A DNA stretch of 64,000 bases from contig NGZR01000001.1 in NCBI GenBank assembly GCA_002197995.1, positions 9,672,001-9,736,000 of the forward strand, read 5' to 3'. This document shows, in pieces, positions 44,358 through 55,949 of this stretch. Source of the stretch: Gaeumannomyces sp. JS-464 (Eukaryota > Ascomycota > Sordariomycetes > Magnaporthales > Magnaporthaceae). Both the position numbers and the translations under genes were made by a program. Positions within the stretch are counted from its first letter, which is position 1, and each line of letters starts with the position of its first letter. Under the pieces are notes generated by a model. The model searched no databases, was not told the origin of the DNA, and worked only from the letters and a program-made list of their open reading frames with translations.

Positions 44358-44515
44358 TGGTCGCTAATAGGGGTTAAAGTAATGTTATTTTAAAAGATAA
44401 AAAGGAAGAAAAAAAAGGCTATGGGAAAAGTTATGTAGTTTTTATATATATACGAGTTGGTTTAAAGGTAACCCCTAAGCTGTTACTTTCGTGCCTAAAG
44501 TACGGAACTATAACA
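44358..44515 (-). repeat. 5' LTR of gypsy B
   Basis: 158 bp, direct repeat of 37276-37431. Differences between the two are almost all transitions, as expected from RIP. Confidence 0.85.
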
Positions 44516-47500
44516 TTTATCCATTATAATTACCGGTATTTTACGCGTTAATAGCGTTATAACTGTTATACTTTTAAAAGGTTAAATAGTAAGGTAAACA
44601 AGCTTAAAAAGCCTGTTTATAAAGTATAATAAACGGGACCGTTAAAGTACTCGTAGGTTTTTAATTTTCTTAAAAATCGATTTCCATTTCGCTTTTAAAA
44701 TCGCTATTAAAATTAAAAACATTATTTGTTTTAATGCCTTTTTTAACAAGGTTTTAATAGTAACCCTTTTTAAAATCCTTTCTTTTTTTGGAACGAGATT
44801 TTTTACTATTACCCCTTTAATATTTTAATAATTAAGGTTTTATATACTGCTTTACGGTTAAACGCACATATAAGTATAATAGTTTTGCTTAAAACTTTAA
44901 AAAGCTTAACGGGTTCCGTTTTAATAGCTAGTTTTTTTTAATTTTACTTTATGCTTTAAAAGAATTAAAACCTTCGCGTAAGTATTAATTACCCGATAAT
45001 AGCCTAAATTAGGCTTGTAAAAAAAACCGGGTTTTATTTCGTTATAAAATTTTTAGTAAAAGCTAACCTTTTTATTAGTAACCACCGTAACGGTTATTAA
45101 TTTAACTATTAAAAGTAAAACGTAGCATTACAAATAAAACGGCAAGCTAGCCGCGTTTAATTGTAGCTTTAAGCTTATTTAAAATTACCTAAACAGTGCG
45201 TTTTAATAGGCCATTTTAACCGTGGTTATAAGTGTTTAACGAATCGAATGCTGTGCTTTTGCGTTCGAGCTAAGCCTTTAACGCCGTATTTACCTTTTTT
45301 CTACTATTAAAAAAAAGCTTTATAAGGTAACGCCCGTATTTTGCTTTTAATGCTTTAAAAAAAAAACTTAATAGCGAAGTACAATACTAAACCTTGCTTA
45401 TTTGGTAGTTAAAAAGTTTACCAAAACCTTAATTTTTAATTAATAAGCATAAAAATTACGGGTTTTTATTATATAGCGTTAAAAATAAAGTAATTATATC
45501 CTTTTCGATAAAACTTAAAACATTATTTGGAAAAGGTAATAGGCTTTTTTTAGTTTTTACACCGTTATAATTTTAACACATGTTACGCATTGCAACTTTT
45601 ATACTTTATCGAAGTTAAGAAAACCAAAGGTAATTTTAACGGTTTTTTTAGCAAAGCCAATTTTAAATGCCTTAATTTGCGATGCTAAAGCAACGCTTTA
45701 AAAGCTAGTTTTTCGTTACACACCTTTTTATTACATTACTTTTAGCGCTTACCTATTCGTTAGTAAACTTCCAAAGGTTTTTAAAAGTAATATTAATAAA
45801 AAAGGCCGCTTGTACTTTACTTACTGTAAAAGACTTTAGCAACGGATTTTTTGCATAAAAAATCCCTTATTTTAGTAAAGTAATGTTTTTTAAAATAGGC
45901 TTTTTAATAAACTTATTTAATAGTTTGCCAAACTTACGAGGCTTAACTACACGGGAGTTTTTAAAGCTTTTTGCACTAAACTTAAGCTTATTACCCTTCG
46001 AAGTTAATTTTTTTTATAGTACGGGGTAGTTTTACTTTTAATACAAGGTAACTTTTTCGTTTAATTTATATTTTCTTTTAAATTAAAATCGAAACGAGCA
46101 TATTCCTTTTAATTTACAAAAGGAACGTTATTAAGTTTAACGCTAATTACGAAAGTTACCCGCTATACGGCTTGGTTAAAACTTAAGCTATAATGAGATT
46201 TTTTGCGAATATTAAGCAATATATACCTTTTAACGTTAAAAAAACCATGTTTAACTGGATTTAAAACGCTTTAGCATTTGCGATTTAAGTTATATAAGCT
46301 TTATTTAATAAAAACTTCGCTTAACTAATAGTATCGTAAACTATTAATAATATTAATATCGAAATCGGGAATACATAACACCTAGTTAAAAGTTACAATT
46401 TCGAAATTATTAGGTTTATTAAAACGCCGAACGGTTAATTTAACAATGCCGATATTTTTAAAAACTACGAGGCCGTTACCCGTTTTTATTACTACTTCGC
46501 ATTTCGTGTTAAAAGTAGTAAAATGCTTTTTAAAGTTAAAAATGTAATTTGTACTTCTTATATTATATAATACAAGCGCATTAAAAAAGCGTTGGTTTTT
46601 AACGTGTTTGCTTTTACTATTAAAGTGTTTACAGCACGTGCAATGTATTATAGCCGGTAAATTAAAAGTAGTTAAAGCTTTTAAATTAGATTTAAAATTT
46701 GAAAAGTTACTGTTATTTTGTATATTAAGTGATTTTAAATCCATTATACCACTAATTGTAGCGTTATTTTCCGAAACTTTCTTAAAAAGGTAAAATTCGC
46801 TAACAACCCCTAACAAAAGGTTATAATTTAGCGCTATAAAAGAAGTTCCTTTATTATCGGAGGATTTGTTACCGTTTTTACCCTTCTTTTTGGATTTATT
46901 AAATTTAAAAAAGCTATTTTAGCTTTTAAGCTTATTTTTAGCCTTTTTGCTTTTCCTTTTAACGGCTTTATTTTTTTCTTTTTTTTTCCTTTTTGCGCTT
47001 TTTATATTTAATGGTTTTTTTTTACTTTTAGGCTTTATAACTAGCAGCTTGTTTATACGTTGTAAAAATAGGGTTATTTGTTTTAGCGAGCAAATCCGCT
47101 ATTAAATACTGCAAATTAATGCTTTCGGTTAACTGCTTTAAAATATTACCATTACGAATAATGCTTTAAAGCTTTTCGGCCTATTAAAAAAATGCACCTT
47201 TTAAAGCTTTTAAGTATTAATTTTTAATATTAATAGCATTTAATTACACATAGCTATTACGAAGCCTAACTAGCAAAAAATTAAAAATGGAATTAAACTC
47301 GCTAATAAACCTTTTACATTTAGCGAAATTTAAGGAATAAAACTCTTTATAAAGCGCATTTTTTTAAATTTTAAACGTTAAAAAGTAACTATTTTTTAAA
47401 GCAATAAACGCTAAAATCGAATTCGTTTCCCACGTAATAGTGTAAAGCGTTTCCTTACTACAGCTATTTTTAAGGAATAGTAAAATAAAAGCCTAATTTT

Positions 47501-47950
47501 CTTTAAAAATTTATAACGAGTTTTGGGTTATTTATAAACCTTAATATATTTATTACGGTAAATTGTAATACTAGCGTTTATTTTCATTTAGCGTAGTTAA
47601 AAGCCTTTAGTAGCTTTAAGGTTTCCGGAAAAGAATATACCTTTTTAAACAACTTTTTTATTACAAAGTTATTATAAGTAAAAATGCTTAAAGCAAGTGG
47701 TGGAATAATGTTTTTGTTATAGGTTAGGGCTGTGGCTTTACCCTAGCACTAAGGTTTAGCTTTATAACTTGTATATAGCTTTCGACAAGCTTCGAGGATC
47801 CTGTTAACTAGATTCCTTTTTTTGGTAGTTGATTTATCCCACCTTTTTAGCTTTTTACAGCGATCTCCCTTAAGCTAGCCTATTACAGTTTTTACCATTG
47901 AAATTTGCAAGGTTTTTAACGTTTTTAAATGCATTTGGTTATTTTAAAAC
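44516..47950 (-). pseudogene. copia C gag, protease and integrase
   Basis: The clearest piece is the 144-residue frame 46382-46816: an HCTCCKHFNSKSKH-like knuckle/linker, then NYIFNFKKHFTTF and VVIKTGNGLVVFKNIGIVKLTV, the region around a copia protease (family form: DTGA, then TGNG and GIGTV). Gag-like text precedes it up to about 47.9 kb and broken integrase follows down to 44516. Confidence 0.7.
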
Positions 47951-48605
47951 CGGTAGTACCGGCGGGGTAAGTGTATTTTTTGTTACTTCCTTTTTACTTC
48001 TAAATGGTTTTAATAGCGCTAATAACCTTGCATTTTGCTTTTTAGTTTTAACTATTAATTTAGTAAGTATACCAATTTCACTTGCTTATGTTTTAACCTA
48101 ATTAATAAATTATTTTAACGTGGTTGTTTTTAAATTATTAGTACCGCCGTTTGGGTTATTTTGCATATTTGCTTATAGTATTTAAAAAGGTAACTGATAG
48201 CAGTTAATTTTGCAATTATTCCGTATGTTGTAATATTAAAAAAAGTTTATAAAAGCAATAAATATATTGCGTAAATGCTTGGAAGTTACCGTTTTTTAAA
48301 GCTTTATACAGTTGTTTTGCTTTAATTAACCTAAAAGGTACTAAACTTTTAAGGTTTTATTTAGCAGTTACTTTAACGTAACTGGCTTAAAGTTTGCAAA
48401 GCTTTAGGGCTTTTACAATTATAAAGTAACCTTATAAGTAACTTATACAACTTACTTATATAACGTATTTGTTATAAGGTAATTGTTAAAGTTAACGAAG
48501 TTTTATAATAGTAGGGCTTTTTTACAATTATTGGTAAATTAACTTAAAGTTAAGCTAACTTTAAGCTTTTTAATCCAACTTTACGTACTTTAACAAGGAC
48601 CTTAA
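47951..48605. other. AT-rich end region of copia C, no gene
   Basis: The + strand frame 47898-48101 is hydrophobic and is probably the shadow of the minus-strand leader. The rest is AT-rich with GTAACTTATACAACTTACTTA-like short repeats near 48430-48470. It should contain the 5' LTR of copia C, but its borders are not visible. Confidence 0.4.
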
Positions 48606-49049
48606 TATTACAATTAAAGGTTTGCTTTTAAGGTAAAGCACTTTAAGGGTGGAAAGGATAGTATCGCTAGTGCTGGTAAACAAAAGAACACGTAACTTAA
48701 AAGGATAATCTAATTGCTTGCCCTAGGGGATGCCTGGGAGCTAACTTAGGTTAACTAATGCTAAAGCCTTAATTAAAACTACTTAAAACAAAAGAAAATC
48801 CATCTTTTATATATACGCTGTTTTTGCTTTAATATTTCTTGGATTTATAGCTTTGCTTATAAATTTACAAATCCTTTTAAATTTGTCGCTTTGCTTACAA
48901 ATCCACAAATCTTTTAAATTTATCGCTTTGCTTATAAATCCGCAAATCCTACTTTGGTTACGTAACTTTACGTGCTTAATGCGGGGCAAAAGCACCATTT
49001 AAAGCCTTTTTTATCCTGCCGTCCTAAAGCTTGCATGCTGGTTGTAACA
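48606..49049 (-). repeat. 3' LTR of gypsy A2
   Basis: Direct repeat of 18286-18762 with the same internal AAATTTACAAATC-type tandem units (48850-48950) and the same GTAACA end. Confidence 0.85.
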
Positions 49050-49165
49050 TTAGGTTTCCCTTTTTAAGCTAAATCCTTTTTAGCCACGTTTTATCGCCCC
49101 GCTTCCTATTAGTAGTAAGTACTTTCCTTTTTTACCATTTCCTAACCCTTTTTTATCTTAACAAA

Positions 49166-49725
49166 ATGTTTAATCGGGTGCGAAAACGTCTTTTCGCGAA
49201 AAAAACCCTTTAACGGAAGGATTTGCTCGTTTAAATTGTTTTTTTTGCTATCGAAATACCTTTTTGCTTTTTTTATTACGAGGTCCTAAAGCGTAAAAGC
49301 TGTAAAGCCTTTCCCTAAAACTCCTTTCGGTGCGTAAAGTGCTTTAGTTAAAACCGCATAGGTTGCGACATTTTAAGTCCTTCGCCCGAGCAGTTTCGCT
49401 TTATTAGTTTTTAATACCAGCAAATAAAAGCGGAAATTAAAACGGTAAAAGAAAAGCGCCGCGCTTTAAATAACAAACTCGAGCGTTTGCGGAAGCAGAA
49501 AAAAACATGGTTTAAAAAAAAATGCGCGCGATTCGGCGCGGTATCGACGTTGTAAAGGAATTGGAACGTGTCGAGCAAAAGGAGGTCGACTGGGAGGCTT
49601 TTTAGGCTGCTTTACAACCCGAGCCATCCGTGGCTTTTACCGTTTCCCCCGATTAGTAAGCGTTTAAAGTTAACCCTAATTTAAACTTGCTTTCCTTTTT
49701 TAACCGTAGTAAGCTATGGCTTTTT
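49166..49725 (+). pseudogene. extra antisense ORF of gypsy A2 (Cys-rich + coiled coil)
   Basis: Second copy of the ORF at 18877. It reads MFNRVRKRLFAKK, then a Cys segment better kept here (KSCKAF, RCVKC, IGCDIL), a heptad-like basic/acidic region (AEIKTVKEKRRALNNKLERL, then MRAIRRGIDVVKELERVE), and an acidic Pro/Ser tail. Shared text over the whole length with A1, in the same position, shows it belongs to the element. It is broken by stops and two or more indels. Confidence 0.65.
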
Positions 49726-49739
49726 TAATAACTTTTTTA

Positions 49740-49810
49740 GGTTTTATAGCACATTAAGTGTAGCTTTGGTTTTTCTTGCCGAGGTTTCGGGTTCGAATCC
49801 CGGCACGACC
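49740..49810 (+). other. tRNA-like block in gypsy A2
   Basis: 71 nt, same length and position as in A1. T-arm CGGG-TTCGAAT-CCCG and the CACGACC half of an acceptor stem are unmutated; a possible D-arm GCAC/GTGT with an A-box-like TAGCACATTAAG precedes. GGTTTTA at the 5' end pairs only partly with CACGACC. Confidence 0.5.
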
Positions 49811-49813
49811 GTT

Positions 49814-49854
49814 AAAGGTCGATAAGTTTTCCGGACGGCCCGGGCGGCTTATCG

Positions 49855-49860
<6 letters not shown>
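49814..49860 (+). other. 13-bp hairpin directly after the tRNA-like block
   Basis: AAAGGTCGATAAG (49814-49826) pairs with CTTATCGGCCTTT (49848-49860) with a single G-T wobble. The 21-nt GC-rich loop has its own CCG/CGG pairing. The T30 run continues from its last bases, giving the look of a terminator. The matching stretch in A1 (19502-19555) is too decayed to fold. Confidence 0.6.

Positions 49861-49887
<27 letters not shown>
49858..49887 (+). repeat. T30 homopolymer
   Basis: Thirty consecutive T after the hairpin, eight bases before copia D2. On the strand of the tRNA-like block it would act as an RNA polymerase III stop; on the other strand it is a poly(A) run. Its length is likely to be unreliable. 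Confidence 0.9.
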
Positions 49888-49890
<3 letters not shown>

Positions 49891-49895
49891 GGCTA

Positions 49896-52800
49896 TGTTA
49901 ATCCACGTAATTTAGCGCGTGCATTTAAAAAAAGCCCACGCTTCGTAAAGCTGCAAGCCTACGGGCCGTGCGCTCCTACGAGCTTACAAAAAAGGATTTT
50001 ATAATCCCCTTTTTATAACTAAATTCTTATATAAACATGCATTACAACAAACACCAATTCCAAATTTATAAATTTTTGTTTATTTTTTTTTTGGAAATCT
50101 TCGTGCTTACAAAAGTACCACTTTTACTAACATTAATTAGTGTTGCTTAAAAAAGCAATATAAATAGCAAGGTAAAAGATTTAAACGTTTAATACCTTTT
50201 TCGAAAAAGCGATTAGGTTAACGTAAAAGTTTAAAAGTAAAGGAATTAAATTCCACTGCTCGGTAACGCGTTATACGGGAGTCGATTACGCACTAAAAGC
50301 ACCTTTTTATTACAAACGATTAAACGTTTGTTTATAAAATTTAAATAAACGTAAAAAGGGCGTTACGTAATCCTTTTAAGCATTTTTTTGCGTTAAGCGA
50401 TTGGACTTTTGTCGATTACTTAAACGATATCGCTTATTACCCCTTTATTAACAACATGTCCGACTTCCCGGAATAATAAACGGTAAAAAAGCTTAGCAAT
50501 AAGCAAAAAGTAATTATAAAAAGCGCATTAGTAACATTCGACCTTTTTAAATCTTTCGCAAAAACATTAATATGCTTTTCCTATTAAATCTATTATACAG
50601 TTTCGAAAAATTACCAAACTAGGCTTTTATCGTTCGCCGGAACGCATAAATGCTTAAATATTGCTTTTTTACGGTAATACATATAGCGATAACCTTTTAA
50701 ACGACGTACTCGAAAATTACGCGGGGTGAAAAGCAAAGCATTTTAACGACCTCGATTTACGAATTACCCGCATTTTTAAAAAGCATTTAAAAGATTATAA
50801 AATCCTCGTACCCGGCTTACCAAAAGGAAAGTTTAGCGAAAAAATTATGCAAGTTATGCGATAAAAGTTAATTTTTAAAATAATAACTCCTATTATAAAA
50901 TCACACCTTTTTGCTTTTTAAAATCGCATAACCTTTCCAAAGGCCAATTTTTTAATTATTGTTATAAATGCTTTCGGAATAATGCGACCCGCCATTTCGT
51001 TAGCGAAGTTTACCGCCGAGCAATAAATTAGCGGAAATGAGATTTAAAAATCGCTAAAACGTTAAACTAAAGCTTTATTTCGTTTTTATCGATACTTTTT
51101 TACACCTTTCCATAAATAAAGTCCTAAAGCCCCCCATTTTTTCTTTTATTAAAAATTACCGTTCCCGAAAGCGCACCGATTTTTTAAACAATTAAACTAC
51201 CGTTTTTATACCTTTTGCAACCTTTTTTCCTACCCGAAACCGCACCGATCTTTTAAGCAACCAATTTTTAGCTTTAACGAACATTTAATTTACGCATATA
51301 TAAAAGTTTTACTATAAGCAATACATAAAGCAAAAGGATCGTAAGAAAACCATTTAACCGATCGATAAATTACAAAATGTGGAAATACTACGTCCCCGAT
51401 ATAAAACCCCGGCGTTTGCGAAATTACTATATAAACAACTTCCTTTTAAAAAGGTGCTTAACGCCGCCGTCGATAAAAGCTTAATAAAAGCATTCCAAAA
51501 CGCGTGGGATAAAAAGTATAGCTATTCCGGTAATCCATACGATATTTTAAACGATAAAATTTTATTTTTCGCAACCATATGCGAAACTTTCGAAATACCC
51601 CTTTTATAGCTTTATGCGATTTTTTTAAGCATTTTAAAGTAAAGCAAAGCAGTGGTACACCCGGTATATCGGGTATAGCCCTACTTTTCGAAAGATTTAT
51701 ATAATTTTTAATGCGCATTTCGATATCGAAGTTAACCGATTATTGTACTATATAAATTAAAGCTCGATTACTTTCTAAATAATCCGTTTAAAAATCGCTA
51801 ACGCAAACAAATCCAATATGGAGGTTTTGCGAGCTTTTTTAAATAAGCTGCAAAACTGTTAACGCGTTTTCGGACCTTTTTACTAAAACGAGAACTAAAT
51901 AATTGCGAGCGTTTTAAAAGCAATTTAAAGCGTATCGGAGTTTAAAACCGTCCTTATAAATCTCAATAGGACTTTTAAAAGCCTATTTTCCTAGTTTAAA
52001 AGCATAATGCGAATGGAAAAAAACGCACGACCTTTCGGCATTTATTTTGTAAAACCGAAGTTTAAAAATTATAAAAATCGCAAAAAGGACAATAAAAATC
52101 GAAACCGAGCATATAAACCCAAGTTTTTCCAACTAAGCCCCCGTTTACGCCTATATACATGCGGTTATTGGATTTGCAAAAAGCCGAATTGCAAATCGAT
52201 ACGCCACTTTTTTAAAAAATAACAACGATTTAAAAAATAATAAAAAGCATAAAAAAAGGCATAAAATAAACCACGTAAAAGGTATACCTAATTCCTCGCA
52301 TTAGTGGAGCCCGAAAGCATTAACGAGGAGGAATAACCATCTTTTAATTTTAACGATTAAAAAATAAAAGAAAAGGAGGATTATAAAAGCAACTACTTTA
52401 TAACCTCCGTTACGGCCGCATACTTAATTAAAAAGGCTTTTACCCACCGCATTTATAAGCGCTAGGACTCGGGATTTGGCAAGCTTTATTCCTATATTCC
52501 TGCGGATTAAGTATTAGTTTAACATAAAATCCAAAGCATTAAGCAATGGTAAGGAATCCTTTTAAATATAAGTGCAGCAATAACTTTTACGGCCGGAAAG
52601 GGTTAAATCCACGCATTTTAACGCTATAAGCTAAATCTCGTCGTTAATATAAATAGGCACAAAAGACGCGTAATTTTCGGATTAGGAAAAGCCGTTTCCA
52701 GCACCGAAAAGATCACTGTTCCGACCCTAATCGGTTAAATCACGTTTTTTATAATTCCAACTTCGACCCTTTTCCTGCTATGCTTTGCAAATATAAATGC

Positions 52801-54485
52801 ATTGCACGTTTACTTAAATAATACGCGCAATAAGCTTATAAAAAACGACGGTACGCGCGTTCGGATTATAAAAAAGCACGGTTACCTTTGGTTTTTTTTT
52901 AACGACGTTACCTATATTACAACGGCAGTTAGCTTTATAACGGAAATAAAAATCGCGGGAGCAGTTTTCTTTATAAAAGCTAAGTTAAAGCGCGTGCATA
53001 AACGCTTTAGGCACCCATTTGTCGATAAACTTTGGAACGTTTTAAAACGTGCAAAGCACGAAGCTAATCGCGACGCTTTCGTAATAATTAACCGAATGTG
53101 CCATTTTTGTTAAAAAAAAAAGGTTTTGCATTATAACGCTTTCAATTTAAACTTTAAAACGATATTAACTTTAACCACGAAATAATTATAAACGTGTTTT
53201 ACATTAATTATAAGCCAGTCCTTTACGTAATTAATGCGAATATAGCTTTTAATGCTGCAGCGCTTTTTAAAAACATATCGGCAAAAGAAAACGTGGGAAG
53301 CTTTTAAACGGTGCTAAATCGACGTTAATTTAAAACCTTTTAACGTAATTTTTTACAATGCCGGTACTAATTTCGCCGCGAGCGAATTTTAAACGAAAGC
53401 AAAGCTTTTTGGAATTACTTGTAAGCAGGTCCCAATCGAGGCGCATTGGTTAATCGGCAAAATTAAAAAATATTACGCCCTTTTACGCCGGGCTTTTAAT
53501 ATTATCCGATAAAAGTGCCTAACTATGCACTTTAAATCGGTGCTTTAAAAAGCAGTAAAAGCCGTAAACGACACGGCCGGCCCCGACGGACTTGTTTTTA
53601 CATTGCTCGTTTTTAAAGCAATGCTTCGAATTAATAACAAATCGCCACGTTTACAAACCCAGGTATAAAAAGCCGCTGCAATTAGGAAAGCTATAGCAAA
53701 AATCCGAATTTTACACGATAAGCGACGTGTGTAAAAAGCATTAGCTGCACGTAACGAACCGAACATAAAACGAGTGTTTTCGAGCTTTTTGGTTTTAAAA
53801 AGCGAGGTTTTAATATTCCGGGAAAAGGACGGATGGTAAGGCCCGTATAAGGTCCTATCCACAATAAACACGTTAGTTACGGTAAAAACGATTAACGGTA
53901 ACGCGACTTTTAAAAGCACGGTGGTTAAACCTTATTATAAAGCAAAAAAACTTATCGTGTAAAAATCCGAAAAGCAGCCAGCACCTTTTAAATACTTAAA
54001 GCTTAAACAGCCAAAACGCTAAAAGAAACCCCCTAAAAAAAGGCCGTAAAATAGCAAAACAAAAAGCCCTAAAATTAAATAGCCATTTTATTTAAAATTA
54101 CGGTATTACCTAAAGTCCTTAACAAACGAAGTCGCTTTTATAAAAACGCATAACTAACAATTGTAATAAAACGAAGCTTTCGGTAAACGCATACGACGTT
54201 TTTAAGCGTTAAAAAGCACTAATTTTATTAATTAGCGATCCGACTTAAATAAAAAAGCAAAATTACAACTCCCGGTCCACCATTTAAATAATTAACCTAA
54301 TAAAAACTAAACGCACTTATCGGCGCTAAAATAATTAAGCCGATTATTAGTAAAACACCCGACGAAGCCACGATTTTTAAATTACGGATTGTAAACGAAG
54401 TAAAAGGGCAAACTTTAAAGCCTTTTAAAAAATCAAAACTCGTAGCTATAAGATATAACGATAAAAAGAAACATAATATCCTTAC
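49896..54485 (+). mobile_element. truncated copia D2 (5' LTR to mid-pol)
   Basis: 5' LTR 49896-50132 (237 bp) followed by the D-family interior, collinear with D1 from 22094 to about 26460. It stops at 54485, where the 3' LTR of D3 begins on the other strand. The missing part (rest of RT, RNase H, 3' LTR) is not found elsewhere in the window. Confidence 0.85.
50456..54485 (+). pseudogene. copia D2 polyprotein, 5' part
   Basis: Gag piece 51379-51609 (FAKLLYKQLPFKKVLNAAVD and WDKKYSYSGNPYDIL) and 52007-52222 (MRMEKNARPFGIYF, then GYWICKKPNCKSIRH, knuckle with the same C/H spacing as D1). Integrase piece 52802-53113: MHVYLNNTRNKLIKNDGTRV, then HGYLWFFFNDVTYITTAVSF and ending NRMCHFC. After 53.1 kb the reading is broken until the truncation. 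Confidence 0.8.
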
Positions 54486-54720
54486 TGTTAGTAGGAGTGG
54501 TACTTTTGTAAGCACGGAAATCTTTTAAAAGGAAAGAACAAAAATTTATAAATTTGGAACTAGTGTTTGTAGTAATGCATATTTGTATAGGAATTTAATT
54601 ACAAAAGGGGATTACAAAATCCCCTTTTGTAAGCTCGTAAAAGCGCACGGCCCGTAGGCTTGCGGCTTTACGAAGCGTGGGCCCTTTTTGGATGCACGCG
54701 TTAAATTACGTGGATTAACA
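54486..54720 (-). repeat. 3' LTR of copia D3
   Basis: 235 bp, reverse complement of the D-family LTR (TGTTAGTAGGAG...GTGGATTAACA on +). It abuts the truncated end of D2. Confidence 0.9.
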
Positions 54721-55296
54721 CTAGCAATTCTTTTTTTAAACGCGTGCATCGGTAAATGCTCGTTTTCCAAATCCCGGGATTTTACAATACTAATAACAAA
54801 GGAATCCGGATTTGGTAACCTGCTTTAAAAACAAAGGAAAAAAAAGCAAAAAAACTGTGCTAAATATCGGTAAAAATTGTAAATACGGATTGTAAATAAA
54901 AATAATAGGAAATGGGGCAATGTTTGGTTAAGCGCTCGTAAAATCAGGTAATGCCGAATTAAATGCGCATAATAGCAATAAATAAACTTAATAAAGATTT
55001 ATTAGGCCGTGTGCGTGCTAATCGGTGTAATAGGAAGGAGCAAATCGGAAGGATAACTTAAAAGGCCTGGGATATTTTAAAAGCCGTAGGCTTTAATCGT
55101 TGTAATTTGGAACTTAATCCTTACAACCACAAATATTAATATCCCGCTGCCTGCCTGCTTGTTTGCCGATCTTTGCTTTATTATTTTATTGCTCGACTAA
55201 TTACCGCGATAATATCCACTCGTTTTAAAAAAGCTAGCAAAGGCAAATCCGTTAAAAAAGGTTAAGTTGGCGTTAAAACGGTCCCAAATAGTAGCG

Positions 55297-55488
55297 TTAA
55301 AAAAACTCGTGCCAAAAAGGGAAAGGCAAATCCCCTGCTCGCCGCTTTGCAAAGGGCAAATAAAGATCGTTTTTATGCCTAAATTGCTTTAACTTTTTTT
55401 GGCCGGCAAGTCCGATAAAATTAAGTGTTTTAATACCGAGCCGGTCGGCAACCGTTGCTAGTTTTATGCTTTTGGTTATTCGTACCAA
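55297..55488 (-). pseudogene. extra conserved ORF downstream of copia D3 pol
   Basis: 63-residue open frame reading SIKLATVADRLGIKTLNFIG, then LAGQKKLKQFRHKNDLYLPF and ending DLPFPFWHEFF. It is the least damaged version of the stretch at 28380-28590 in D1. Unknown function; lies between pol and the 3' LTR. Confidence 0.4.
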
Positions 55489-55949
55489 CCAATGTAAGTA
55501 ATTTTTTAAGCTTTAATTTGCTAATCTTTTACGCTAACGACCGGTAGTTTTAAAATCGCAATGGTTTTAGCCAAAAAGTTTATAACTAAATATTTCCGCG
55601 AAATTATTATTAACAAAGTATAATGGTTAATTTTTTATTTGGCTGTTTCAATGCTTTTTTAACCGTGCTTTAACTGTTTTTAGGATTTCGCGAAATGGCG
55701 CACTATTACTAAATGCATAATCCTTTTTAAAAGGAGGAATAGGCCGGTAAAGTTAACGCTAATTTTATTAAAATAAATGCTGTTAAGCGGAAAGCGCGGG
55801 CCGCGTTGCCGTTTAGCGTATATTTAATGCGGCGTTTTTAAAAAGTAAAAAACAGCTTATTTGGAGCTTTTAACGATAACGAGGATAAGGACGGAAAGAT
55901 AGCCGAAAAGGGAAAGGAGGATAAAAGTGCTAGTAATATCGACAAATAA

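Larger units (their letters stand above)
37276..44515 (-). mobile_element. complete Ty3/gypsy element B, RIP-inactivated
   Basis: 7240 bp with short LTRs 37276-37431 (156 bp) and 44358-44515 (158 bp), which share GGTCGCTAATAGGGGTTAAAGT and CCCCTAAGCTGTTACTTTCGT. On the minus strand the LTR reads TGTTATAG...CGACCA. Gag starts right inside the right LTR, RT lies near 42-41 kb and integrase towards 38 kb. It is inserted in copia C. The 5-bp flanks (TTAAA and TTTAT) do not match as a target duplication. Confidence 0.85.
35870..48100 (-). mobile_element. Ty1/copia element C, RIP-inactivated, split by gypsy B
   Basis: Minus-strand copia with gag near 47-47.9 kb, protease at 46.4-46.8 kb, integrase at 44.5-46.3 kb and, on the other side of gypsy B (37276-44515), RT and RNase H at 37.3-35.9 kb. 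It differs in sequence from the copia at 1-2755 and from family D. LTR ends could not be set, so the outer limits are approximate. Confidence 0.8.
48606..49887 (-). mobile_element. 3' end of a second gypsy A copy (A2)
   Basis: LTR 48606-49049 (444 bp, start TATTACAATT from TGTTACAATT by one G-to-A), then the purine tract, the opposite-strand ORF, the tRNA-like block, a hairpin and a T30 run. The remainder of the element is missing: copia D2 starts at 49896. The order LTR, ORF, tRNA-like block repeats that of A1. Confidence 0.8.

Noticed and set aside
48430..48480. Short repeated ACTTAT-type units as a possible CRISPR-like or tandem array
   Set aside because: Units are too short and irregular, and the sequence context is eukaryotic RIP-mutated DNA.
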